This document shows, piece by piece, positions 1-6,155 of a stretch of DNA of 7,728 nt (positions are counted from its first letter, which is position 1; every line of letters starts with the position of its first letter). A program made the translations under genes and the position numbers. The notes beneath the pieces are model-generated. The model saw only the letters and a program-made list of their open reading frames with translations, had not been told where the DNA came from and made no database searches. The stretch lies in assembly GCA_944351345.1 (NCBI GenBank), contig CALVPO010000066.1:1-7728 (forward strand). The letters are read 5' to 3'. The DNA comes from an uncultured Bacilli bacterium. Lineage in GTDB: Bacteria > Bacillota_I > Bacilli_A > RF39 > UBA660.

Positions 1-1
1 T

Positions 2-67
2 ACTTTTCAAGAATTTTTTGATAAAATAAAAGATAAAGATCGTTTATTATCTCTATCTAGGCTGTAA
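2..67 (+). CDS. 3' end of an unidentified plus-strand gene, cut by the window edge
   Basis: From base 2 one plus-strand frame stays open for 21 codons and ends at TAA (65-67). The other two plus frames hit stops early (TGA at 19-21, TAA at 27-29). The translated tail is charged and helical-looking (QEFFDKIKDKDRLLSLSRL), which resembles the C-terminus of a soluble protein rather than random AT-rich DNA. It would converge with the DUF192-like gene, whose stop lies only 15 nt away. The fragment is too short to assign a family, and the call rests only on the open frame and its composition. Confidence 0.4.
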   Translation, partial: TFQEFFDKIKDKDRLLSLSRL

Positions 68-69
68 AT

Positions 70-83
70 ACTAACATTTTAGT
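70..83. terminator. Weak hairpin between convergent genes
   Basis: ACTAA (70-74), loop CATT, TTAGT (79-83) forms a 5-bp stem in the 15-nt gap between two convergent stop codons. On the minus strand it is followed by a short ATTT run. The stem contains one G-C pair, so this is a possible but poor terminator for the DUF192-like gene. It is listed because no better terminator is visible here. Confidence 0.25.
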
Positions 84-388
84 TATTCTAGTTTAAAAGA
101 TGTATTTTCTTCTAAGTTATTGAATGAATTTAGAGGTAATAATATAGTTTTAGTGGCTTTTTTATTTTCAAAGATAGTGTTTTCATGCATTTCTAATTTA
201 TATGATAGAATATTTAAATCATCGTCTATCATAACTACATCTATTCTTTGTTTAGAGGCTATAGAGCTATAGCTGTTACAATTATTTATTATTATTGCAT
301 AATATAATTTGGGGAATTTATAACGCATTATGTTTTTATTATTAGTTGTTGTTACGGGTATTTTTTTATCTTTATATACTAACTTCAT
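83..388 (-). CDS. DUF192-like small protein
   Basis: A 101-residue protein of unknown biochemical function. The C-terminal two thirds look like the small cytoplasmic DUF192 proteins of Bacillota. They show a CNS motif (37-39), then after a short gap IDVVMIDDD (49-57), then ILSYKLEM (60-67), and a final stretch TILLPLNSF (81-89) that matches the usual 'LELP' strand of the family. The usual 'GLMF'-type motif near residues 22-30 is not recognisable (here RYKFPKLYY), so this is a divergent member. There is no signal peptide. The start is well supported by TAAGGAG (394-400 on the minus strand) 5 nt before ATG. It follows the phosphoketolase gene by 42 nt, with a terminator-like hairpin in between. 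The family assignment is from memory of the motif pattern and is moderately secure. Confidence 0.6.
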   Translation of the reverse strand: MKLVYKDKKIPVTTTNNKNIMRYKFPKLYYAIIINNCNSYSSIASKQRIDVVMIDDDLNILSYKLEMHENTIFENKKATKTILLPLNSFNNLEENTSFKLE

Positions 389-412
389 ATTGTCTCCTTA
401 ATTACTTCTTTT

Positions 413-442
413 AAAAAGACAATTATTTTTCTAATTGTCTTT
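413..442 (-). terminator. Intrinsic terminator of the phosphoketolase gene
   Basis: AAAGACAATTA (415-425) and TAATTGTCTTT (432-442) are perfect inverted repeats with a 6-nt loop. Read on minus, the core stem GACAATTA/TAATTGTC is followed by five T. The hairpin includes the phosphoketolase TAG stop (431-433) and ends 24 nt before the next start codon (388), so it could also act as a read-through or processing element in front of the DUF192-like gene. Confidence 0.65.
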
Positions 443-2761
443 CCATTTCCAATTTACTATTTCTGGCATATCTTTACCAAACTCTTCTATATATTGTTTA
501 TGACTTACTAATTTATCTCGGCATAATTGATTTAGAATTGCTCCTTTATTGCCTAGGTTTGGTAATCTTTTTAAAGCTGATAGAACTAAGTGATATCTAT
601 CTATTTCATTTTGGACTCTCATATCAAATGGGGTTGTTATTGTTCCTTCTTCTTTGTAACCATGGACATGTAAGTCTTGATTGTGTCGTTTATATGTTAA
701 TTGATGTATTAAATTTGGATAACCATGGAAGGCAAATATTATTGGTTTATTTTTAGTAAATATGGCATCATAATCTTCATCTGCTAGGCCATGTGGATGT
801 TCAGTATTGGACTGTAATTTCATTAGGTCTACTACATTTACTACTCTGATTTTTATTTCTGGGAAATATTCTCTTAGTATTGATGTTGCAGCTAATATTT
901 CTAAAGTTGGGGTATCTCCGCAGCAAGCCATTACTATATCTGGTTCTTGTTTTTGGTCGTTGCTCGCCCATTCCCAAATTCCTATTCCTTGTGTACAATG
1001 AATTACAGCTTCATCCATATTAAGCCATTGTGGTCTTGGATGTTTAGATGCTACTATAACGTTTATATAATCTTTACTTTTGATACAATGATCAAAGCAA
1101 GATAGCAAGCAATTAGCATCTGGTGGAAGATATATTCTTACGATGTCTGCTTTTTTAGTAACTAAATGATTTAAGAATCCAGGATCTTGGTGGGTGTATC
1201 CATTGTGATCTTGTTGCCATACGTGAGATGTTAAGACATAGTTTAGAGAAGATATTTTATAACGCCATGATAGTTGTTTAGATACTTTTAGCCATTTTGC
1301 ATGTTGACTGGCCATAGAATCTACTATTCTTATAAAAGCTTCATAACTTGTAAAGAAACCATGACGTCCCGTTAATAGGTAACCTTCTAGAAGTCCTTGG
1401 CAAACATGTTCTGATAAGATTGAGTCTACTACTACTCCGTCAGTACTTAAATATTCGTCTGTTTCTAATTTTTTAGCATTCCATTTTCTATTTGTTATAT
1501 CAAAAACATGATTTAATCTATTTGATAAAGTTTCATCAGGAGCAAATATTCTAAAATTGTGTTTATCTTTATTTAATTTGATAATATCTCTTATGTATGA
1601 TCCTAATTCTATCATATCTTGAGCTTCTATTTCTCCATGATTAGCTTTTATTCCATATTTTCTAAAATCAGGAAGATTTAGTTCTTGAAGTAGTTTTCCA
1701 CCATTAGTGTGGGGATTTGATCCCATTCTTTTATTTTTTTCTGGTGCTAATTCTTGAAGTTCTTTTTTTAATGTTCCTTTTTCATCAAATAATTCTTCTG
1801 GATGATAACTTTTTAGCCATGATTCTAATAATTCTATTGATTCTTGATCATTTACTACATTTATTGGTACTTGGTGAGAACGGAATGTTCCTTCTACTTT
1901 TTTTCCTTCTACTTCTTTTGGTCCTGTCCAGCCTTTAGGAGTTCTTAAGATAATTATTGGCCATCTTGGTCTTTTATTTGACTTTTTGTATTTTATATCT
2001 TGAATTTTTTCAATAACTTCGTCTAAAACTTCGGCCATTTTTTTGTGCATATATTTTGGATCGTCACCTTCTACATAATAAGGTAAGTAGCCTGAACCTC
2101 TGAAGTAATCATCTAATTCCATATCAGTTATTCTAGAAAATATAGTTGGATTAGATATTTTATAGCCATTTAGATGGAGTATTGGTAAAACTGTGCCGTC
2201 TGTTTTGGGATTTATTATTTTATTTATTTGAAGTGATGCTTGTAATGGACCTGTTTCTAATTCACCATCTCCTATTACACAAGCTGCTATTAAATCTGGA
2301 TTGTCTAGGACTGCTCCATAAGCATGCGCTAAGCTATAACCTAATTCTCCGCCTTCATTAATGGAACCAGGAGTTTCTGGAGCTACATGCGATGATACTC
2401 CTCCTGGAAAAGAGAATTGTTTAAATAATTTTCTTAGGCCAGCTTCATCTCTTGTAATACTAGGGTATACTTCGCTATAAGTTCCTTCTAAATATGTATT
2501 GGCTACTACTGCTTGGCCACCATGGCCTGGACCTGATATATATATCATATTTAAATCGTATTTTTTGATGACTCTATTTAAATGGACATAAATAAAATTT
2601 TGTCCTGGAGTTGTGCCCCAATGGCCTACTACTTTGGGTTTGATATCTTTAAATGATAACTTTCTTTTTAATAGTGGGTTATCTAAAAGATATAGTTGTC
2701 CTACTGATAAATAATTAGCTGCGCGCCAATAAGCGTCTATTTTTTTTAGTTCTTTATCCAT
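431..2761 (-). CDS. xpkA: Phosphoketolase (xylulose-5-phosphate / fructose-6-phosphate), ThDP-dependent
   Basis: A cytoplasmic enzyme that splits xylulose 5-phosphate with phosphate into acetyl phosphate and glyceraldehyde 3-phosphate. Many members also split fructose 6-phosphate. It is 776 residues long, close to the family's roughly 790-825. Visible hallmarks are: YWRAANYLSVGQLYL at the N-terminus (11-25); GHWGTTPGQNF (46-56, His47); GPGHGG (77-82, His80); the family signature NEGGELGYSLAHAYGA (135-150); the thiamine-diphosphate motif GDGELETGP (164-172) with its paired Asn198; TPKGWTGP (274-281); FRSHQVP (293-299); SYEAF (472-476), whose Glu474 should be the cofactor-activating glutamate; and QDHNGYTHQDPG (517-528) with the two catalytic-region histidines. 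The start has AAGGAG (2769-2774) 7 nt upstream. The gene appears intact. Substrate preference cannot be read from sequence. It supports pentose or hexose fermentation to acetate with ATP gain; no transaldolase or acetate kinase gene is in view. Confidence 0.97.
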   Translation of the reverse strand: MDKELKKIDAYWRAANYLSVGQLYLLDNPLLKRKLSFKDIKPKVVGHWGTTPGQNFIYVHLNRVIKKYDLNMIYISGPGHGGQAVVANTYLEGTYSEVYPSITRDEAGLRKLFKQFSFPGGVSSHVAPETPGSINEGGELGYSLAHAYGAVLDNPDLIAACVIGDGELETGPLQASLQINKIINPKTDGTVLPILHLNGYKISNPTIFSRITDMELDDYFRGSGYLPYYVEGDDPKYMHKKMAEVLDEVIEKIQDIKYKKSNKRPRWPIIILRTPKGWTGPKEVEGKKVEGTFRSHQVPINVVNDQESIELLESWLKSYHPEELFDEKGTLKKELQELAPEKNKRMGSNPHTNGGKLLQELNLPDFRKYGIKANHGEIEAQDMIELGSYIRDIIKLNKDKHNFRIFAPDETLSNRLNHVFDITNRKWNAKKLETDEYLSTDGVVVDSILSEHVCQGLLEGYLLTGRHGFFTSYEAFIRIVDSMASQHAKWLKVSKQLSWRYKISSLNYVLTSHVWQQDHNGYTHQDPGFLNHLVTKKADIVRIYLPPDANCLLSCFDHCIKSKDYINVIVASKHPRPQWLNMDEAVIHCTQGIGIWEWASNDQKQEPDIVMACCGDTPTLEILAATSILREYFPEIKIRVVNVVDLMKLQSNTEHPHGLADEDYDAIFTKNKPIIFAFHGYPNLIHQLTYKRHNQDLHVHGYKEEGTITTPFDMRVQNEIDRYHLVLSALKRLPNLGNKGAILNQLCRDKLVSHKQYIEEFGKDMPEIVNWKWKDN

Positions 2762-2783
2762 TGTATTGCTCCTTTTTATACTT

Positions 2784-2815
2784 TTTAAAATAAGCTAAAG
2801 ATTATCTTTAGCTTA
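2784..2815 (-). terminator. Long hairpin between coiled-coil gene and phosphoketolase
   Basis: TAAGCTAAAGAT (2791-2802) and ATCTTTAGCTTA (2804-2815) are perfect 12-nt inverted repeats around one central base, so the real loop will be 3-5 nt. On minus the core GCTAAAGAT stem is followed by TTATTTT. It overlaps the TAA stop (2813-2815) of the coiled-coil gene and ends about 30 nt before the phosphoketolase ATG, with its ribosome site in between. It is a likely intrinsic terminator, or alternatively an attenuator or mRNA-processing hairpin if phosphoketolase is co-transcribed. Confidence 0.65.
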
Positions 2816-3514
2816 CTTATCTATTTCATTTAATTTTTTATCTAAATCATCGATGATTGTTTGAAGTCTATCATAATTAATTTTTAGACTTTCTTTTTCT
2901 TGTTTGATTTTTTCTTCTTCTTCACGTTTATAGCTTAGAAAATCTTTCTTATCTTGTTTTAATTGTTCTTTATCTTCTTCTAATTTATTACTTGATATAT
3001 TGATATTAGTACGCATTTCTTTTAATTCATCAATATATTTGTTTATTTCAGTTACTCTTTGGGATAGAGCTTCAAATAATTCATCAAAGTTATTTAATTC
3101 TTTTACTTTAATTTCTTTGTTTTGTTTTTTCGTTAGGTGATTTTTTCTACTTTCTAAATGGTATCTTGGTAATTTTCTTTCATTGTTTATTAAGCGATAT
3201 TCTGTCCACCATTGTTTTATAGATTCCTTTTTAGGTTTTACTACTATTCCTTTTTCAATGTAATTATTATAATATAGAACATTATCAATTTCGTTATCAA
3301 TTGGAGTTATATCTTTAATATCTTCGTACATCTTGCTTATTCTATCTCTATATTCTTTACGATTTGAATAATTGGTTAACTTTAGTTCTTCATCTTTGTT
3401 GTAGTTTTTTACTATTTTGGGAATAGTTGTTGATACTTTTTTTGATTCTCCTAAATTGGAAAATAAATTTTCAGGGAGTTCAATATTTCTTAATCTATTA
3501 TCACTATTATACAT
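2813..3514 (-). CDS. Coiled-coil protein of unknown function
   Basis: I do not recognise this protein. From the ATG at 3514 it has 233 residues. A GTG three codons upstream (3523) is possible, but AGAAGGTG (3521-3528) sits 6 nt before the ATG and would be the ribosome site itself, so ATG is preferred. The N-terminal half is polar, with a short WW-containing segment (IKQWWTEYRL, about 99-108) and basic stretches. The last 90 or so residues (about 140-233) are rich in Glu, Lys and Leu with heptad-like spacing, and form a predicted long coiled coil. There is no signal peptide or membrane segment, so it is probably cytoplasmic and oligomeric. It overlaps the DUF1292-like gene by 8 nt (ATGTATAA), so the two are translationally coupled and probably act together. 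Confidence 0.8.
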   Translation of the reverse strand: MYNSDNRLRNIELPENLFSNLGESKKVSTTIPKIVKNYNKDEELKLTNYSNRKEYRDRISKMYEDIKDITPIDNEIDNVLYYNNYIEKGIVVKPKKESIKQWWTEYRLINNERKLPRYHLESRKNHLTKKQNKEIKVKELNNFDELFEALSQRVTEINKYIDELKEMRTNINISSNKLEEDKEQLKQDKKDFLSYKREEEEKIKQEKESLKINYDRLQTIIDDLDKKLNEIDK

Positions 3515-3791
3515 TATTTTCACCTTCTAAACTGTATTTTGCTATAGATTTCATAATTGTTTTTAATCGCTCCCATTCTGATCCTTCACCTATATTTTCA
3601 ATAAATTGTTTATTATCAATGGTTATTACTTTACCTGAATATATAATAGTGTTGCCTTCTCTATCTTTTTCATCTTTTGTATATATTATATATTTTTCTT
3701 TGTAATTAGGTATTTTGAAGGCACAAATTAATTCCACATCGCCTACTTCTCTATATCCATCAACTAATGTGATGATTTTATTGTTCCCCAT
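3507..3791 (-). CDS. DUF1292 (YrzB-like) family protein
   Basis: A 94-residue acidic soluble protein. The pattern IITLVD (6-11), a strand ending in ICAFKI (22-27), EKYIIYT (32-38), a central acidic/polar turn, a second strand pair (YSGKVITID) and a final helix starting SEWERLKTIMKSIAKY (71-86) matches the small DUF1292 proteins found in Bacillota (compare 'ITLVDEDG...KYVLL...EWD.VEE'). Their function is unknown. The start is decided by AGGAGGAG (3798-3805) 6 nt before ATG. It is the first gene after a good promoter. Its end reads GAA-AAT-AAT-GTA-TAA, and the next gene's ATG lies inside this, giving an 8-nt overlap. It has fewer acidic residues than typical members and carries basic residues in the C-terminal helix. 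Confidence 0.65.
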   Translation of the reverse strand: MGNNKIITLVDGYREVGDVELICAFKIPNYKEKYIIYTKDEKDREGNTIIYSGKVITIDNKQFIENIGEGSEWERLKTIMKSIAKYSLEGENNV

Positions 3792-3816
3792 ATTATTCTC
3801 CTCCTATCATAAGTGT

Positions 3817-3845
3817 ATTATAACATATATTTTTTTTTATAACAA
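3817..3845 (-). promoter_or_regulatory. Sigma-A-type promoter for the DUF1292/coiled-coil operon
   Basis: On the minus strand TTGTTA (-35, 3840-3845) lies 17 nt before TATAAT (-10, 3817-3822), with TG one base upstream of the -10 (extended -10, TGTTATAAT). The expected start of transcription near 3810 gives a leader of about 20 nt that contains the AGGAGGAG ribosome site. Spacing and both boxes are close to ideal, and it faces the first gene of the leftward series. Confidence 0.65.
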
Positions 3846-3923
3846 GAAAATATATAAAAATATTATTAAAAAAATAACGTATTAAATCGAATAATTCTTC
3901 ATATAATTCATAGGGAGGTGTTT

Positions 3924-5222
3924 ATGAATAGTAAAACATCAATAATTATATTAACTTATAATAATTTGGATAAGACAAAAGATTGTATTGAAAGTATTCG
4001 TAAATATACTGATAAGGACTCTTATGAAATAATTGTTGTAGATAATAATAGTACTGATGATACTAAATTATTTTTAGAAGAACAAGATGATATAAAAGTT
4101 ATTTTTAATGAGTCTAATGTAGGATTTCCTATGGGGTGTAATGTTGGTATTGCTAATGCTGAGGAAACATATGATATTTTATTATTAAATAATGATACTA
4201 TTGTAACTAAAAACTGGCTTTCTAATTTAAAAAAATGTTTATATAGTGATGAAAAAATAGGGGCTGTTGGGGCGGTTTCTAATAATGGAGCTAATTTGCA
4301 GGGAGTTGATTTTACTTATAATGATTTTGATGAAATGCAAAATCTGGCTTCAAAAAATAATATAAGTGATGTTAAAAAATGGGAAGAAAAAGTATGTTTA
4401 ATTGGTTATTGTTTACTTATTAAAAGAGAGGTTATGGATCAATTAAATGGATTAGATGAGGGATATACTCCAGGTTATATAGAAGATAATGATCTATCTT
4501 TAAATATTATAAAATTAGGCTACAGATTAATGCTATGCCATGATAGTTTTATTCATCATTATTTAGGTTCTTCATTTAGAAAAGATGAAGATAAGTTTAA
4601 TAAGATAATTTTAAAGAATAGAGATTATTTTGAAAAAAAATGGAATTTTAATGTCTTTGCTTTTGATATTACTAAAAATAATTCAATTTTTTTAGCAGAT
4701 TCTCCTAATGATGTATTAGATTATAACTGTGGTATAGGAACTTCTCTACTCCGTATTAAATATCTTTTTCCAAATGCTAAGATAATTGGATTAGAAAAAG
4801 ATGTTTTTAAAAGAGAAATAGCTGAACACTTTGGGACAATTGTAAAAGATTTAGATGAATTAAATCAAAAATTTGATACTATTTTTATTGGTAATGCTCT
4901 TGAAACTGAAGAAAAACCACTATATTTTATACATAAGTTAAAGAAATATTTAAAAGAAGATGGAGTAATTATTGGAGAAATATCTAATATTGCTTCTTTA
5001 AAAAATATAATGCTTTTGTTAGATAATGAATGGTATTATCATAATTTTACAAAACAAAATCATTTTACTAAAAAAGACTTACAAACTATGTTTAATAATG
5101 AGGGATATAAAGAAGAAGTTATTTATCCTTTTAAGGAAAATTTAGAAGATAAAAATGAAATAAGTAAAAAAAATAAAGATGCTATTAATTATTATTATTA
5201 TTTTAAATTTATAAAAAAATAA
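3924..5222 (+). CDS. GT2 glycosyltransferase fused to a class I SAM methyltransferase-like domain
   Basis: A 432-residue two-domain protein. The N-terminal part (about 3-240) is a GT-A family 2 glycosyltransferase: SIIILTYNN (6-14), YEIIVVDNNSTDDT (34-47) for the nucleotide site, NESNVGFPMGCNVGI (62-76), LLLNNDT (86-92) as the metal-binding DxD-like loop, and PGYIEDNDLS (183-192) with the catalytic-base acidic pair. The C-terminal part (about 255-430) has methyltransferase motif I VLDYNCGIGTS (264-274), an acidic residue after the second strand IIGLEKD (287-293), FDTIFIGNALE (317-327) and YLKEDGVIIGEIS (342-354). There is no membrane segment. It probably transfers a sugar to a surface glycan and may methylate it; donor and acceptor cannot be told. 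GGAGG (3914-3918) 5 nt before the ATG decides the start, because an in-frame GTG at 3918 lies inside this site. It stands alone, divergent from the DUF1292 operon and just upstream of agrBD. Confidence 0.9.
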   Translation: MNSKTSIIILTYNNLDKTKDCIESIRKYTDKDSYEIIVVDNNSTDDTKLFLEEQDDIKVIFNESNVGFPMGCNVGIANAEETYDILLLNNDTIVTKNWLSNLKKCLYSDEKIGAVGAVSNNGANLQGVDFTYNDFDEMQNLASKNNISDVKKWEEKVCLIGYCLLIKREVMDQLNGLDEGYTPGYIEDNDLSLNIIKLGYRLMLCHDSFIHHYLGSSFRKDEDKFNKIILKNRDYFEKKWNFNVFAFDITKNNSIFLADSPNDVLDYNCGIGTSLLRIKYLFPNAKIIGLEKDVFKREIAEHFGTIVKDLDELNQKFDTIFIGNALETEEKPLYFIHKLKKYLKEDGVIIGEISNIASLKNIMLLLDNEWYYHNFTKQNHFTKKDLQTMFNNEGYKEEVIYPFKENLEDKNEISKKNKDAINYYYYFKFIKK

Positions 5223-5253
5223 TAGTTATAAATCCATTTTATAAGCGAGTTAT

Positions 5254-5290
5254 ATAGTTATTTTATTGTTAACTATTATTTTTTTATTAT
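5254..5290 (+). terminator. AT-rich hairpin plus T-run after the glycosyltransferase gene
   Basis: ATAGTTA (5254-5260), a 9-nt loop, and TAACTAT (5270-5276) form a perfect 7-bp stem. It is followed by a T-rich tract with a run of eight T. There is only one G-C pair, so it is weak, but position and T-tract fit a terminator. The same AGTTA elements could instead be part of a regulator site upstream of agrB (see findings). Confidence 0.4.
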
Positions 5291-5297
5291 TTTTTAT

Positions 5298-5326
5298 TTG
5301 TCAATCAATTTAAATTTATATATCTT
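5298..5326 (+). promoter_or_regulatory. Candidate agrB promoter
   Basis: TTGTCA (5298-5303) is 17 nt from TATCTT (5321-5326), giving a start near 5333 and a leader of about 33 nt to the agrB ATG. A perfect TATAAT also occurs at 5342-5347, but it has no good -35 at 16-18 nt and would start transcription almost on the ribosome site (5356-5360). In agr systems the AgrA-activated promoter often has a poor -35, so the second site cannot be excluded. Confidence 0.35.
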
Positions 5327-5365
5327 TATTTTATTTTGTTTTATAATACGGTCGTAGGTGATACT

Positions 5366-5968
5366 ATGAAAAGAAAATTTTTAAATTCATCTATGAAGTT
5401 AATTACTAAAAATAATAATTATTCTAATGATGAAATTGAAATTATTTCATATGGTTTAGAAACAGTTTATTTAATGGTTACTAAAATGATAGTTATATTT
5501 GGTATTGCTTATCTTTTAGGGATTATTAAAGAAGTATTACTTTTACTTGTTACTTATAATATTATTAGATCACAGGCTTTTGGTTTACATGCTAGTAAAA
5601 GTATATATTGTTTAATTTGTTCTTCTATATGTTTTATAGGAGGAGCTATGATATGTAAATATGTTACTATACCTTTTGGGATAATGGTTGCATTAGCTAT
5701 TATTTGTAATATTTGTCTATTTAAGTATGCTCCAGCTGATACACATAAAAGACCTTTAGTTAATGTAAAGAAAAGGAAAAGATTTAAAATTGTTAGTTCA
5801 GCTTTAGGAATAATTTATACTACTTTAATTATAGTGTTTAAAGATTATTCCATTGTTAATTATTTATTATTAGGTATGATAGAAGCTGTTGTAATGATAC
5901 TTCCTATTACTTATAAGACTTTTAATTTACCTTATAATAATTATAAAAATTATAATTATGGTGTTTAA
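5366..5968 (+). CDS. agrB: AgrB, accessory gene regulator membrane peptidase
   Basis: An integral membrane cysteine endopeptidase that cuts the C-terminal tail off AgrD and forms the thiolactone ring of the autoinducing peptide. It has 200 residues from ATG 5366, typical for the family. The catalytic pair is visible: FGLHASKSIYC with His75 and Cys82, seven residues apart as in staphylococcal His77/Cys84, preceded by Arg68. The family hallmark YAPADTHKRPL is at 121-131. About five to six hydrophobic segments are seen (roughly 33-51, 55-70, 82-97, 100-119, 145-160, 164-182). A TTG at 5336 in the same frame is unlikely as a start, because it overlaps a possible -10 box and lacks a ribosome site; AGGTG (5356-5360) lies 5 nt before the ATG. 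agrD follows after 45 nt. The C-terminus is Asn/Tyr-rich. Confidence 0.96.
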   Translation: MKRKFLNSSMKLITKNNNYSNDEIEIISYGLETVYLMVTKMIVIFGIAYLLGIIKEVLLLLVTYNIIRSQAFGLHASKSIYCLICSSICFIGGAMICKYVTIPFGIMVALAIICNICLFKYAPADTHKRPLVNVKKRKRFKIVSSALGIIYTTLIIVFKDYSIVNYLLLGMIEAVVMILPITYKTFNLPYNNYKNYNYGV

Positions 5969-5995
5969 TTAATTTAAACATAAAAAAAAGAATAA

Positions 5996-6004
5996 AAGGA
6001 GGAG
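5996..6004 (+). promoter_or_regulatory. Ribosome binding site of agrD
   Basis: AAGGAGGAG is a near-perfect anti-16S match, stronger than that of agrB (AGGTG), placed 9-11 nt before the agrD ATG. It marks the short ORF as translated and suggests more AgrD than AgrB is made from the same mRNA, as expected when one enzyme processes many peptides. Confidence 0.75.
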
Positions 6005-6013
6005 TAAAGTAAT

Positions 6014-6136
6014 ATGAAATTTTTAGCTGATGTGTTAGCTGCTATAGGTAATAGTGCTGCTAGTGCTGGAACTCAAGGATGTACTTTTTTCTGGTTTGAT
6101 GAACCAAAATCACCTAAATGTTTAATAGAAAAATAA
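6014..6136 (+). CDS. agrD: AgrD, cyclic thiolactone autoinducing peptide precursor
   Basis: A 40-codon gene ending in tandem stops TAA TAA. The three-part AgrD plan is clear. First comes an amphipathic N-terminal helix, MKFLADVLAAIGNSAASAG (1-19), that should lie on the membrane. The signal core follows, TQG-C-TFFWF with Cys23 as the ring nucleophile. Last is an acidic, proline-containing tail DEPKSPKCL (29-37) that AgrB removes. The gene lies 45 nt after agrB with a very strong ribosome site, which settles the identification. The mature signal is expected to be a thiolactone closing Cys23 to Trp27 (five-residue ring, usual size) or to Phe28 (six-residue ring, if the cut is immediately before DE). 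The exocyclic N-terminal tail cannot be fixed from sequence. An extra cysteine, Cys36, is in the tail. It would be missed by gene finders with a usual length cut-off. Confidence 0.95.
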   Translation: MKFLADVLAAIGNSAASAGTQGCTFFWFDEPKSPKCLIEK

Positions 6137-6155
6137 TAAATATATAAAATTTTCG

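Noticed and set aside
538..1938. Several plus-strand open frames of 60-75 codons opposite the phosphoketolase gene, plus one in another minus frame
   Set aside because: They are shadows of a highly conserved coding sequence, have biased or low-complexity products and no consistent ribosome sites.
2846..2857. Perfect palindrome ATCATCGATGAT
   Set aside because: It is inside the coiled-coil coding region (Ile-Asp-Asp codons), has no T-run and is not repeated elsewhere in the window.
3515..3523. GTG start three codons upstream in the coiled-coil gene
   Set aside because: The GTG is part of the AGAAGGTG ribosome site that serves the ATG at 3514.
3427..3705. Plus-strand 92-codon hydrophobic open frame opposite the DUF1292/coiled-coil genes
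   Set aside because: Antisense to two coupled genes with a good promoter and ribosome sites; its hydrophobic composition follows from reversed AT-rich codons.
3902..3907. TATAAT just upstream of the glycosyltransferase gene
   Set aside because: It has no acceptable -35 at 16-18 nt and would start transcription on the ribosome site at 3913-3918. The promoter of this gene remains undetermined.
5188..5208. Short ATT/TAT trinucleotide run near the end of the glycosyltransferase gene
   Set aside because: Only about five units, coding for consecutive tyrosines; ordinary low-complexity AT-rich DNA.
5336..5365. N-terminal extension of AgrB from a TTG codon
   Set aside because: It has no ribosome site, runs through a TATAAT box, and the ATG at 5366 has AGGTG at the right distance and gives a normal family length.
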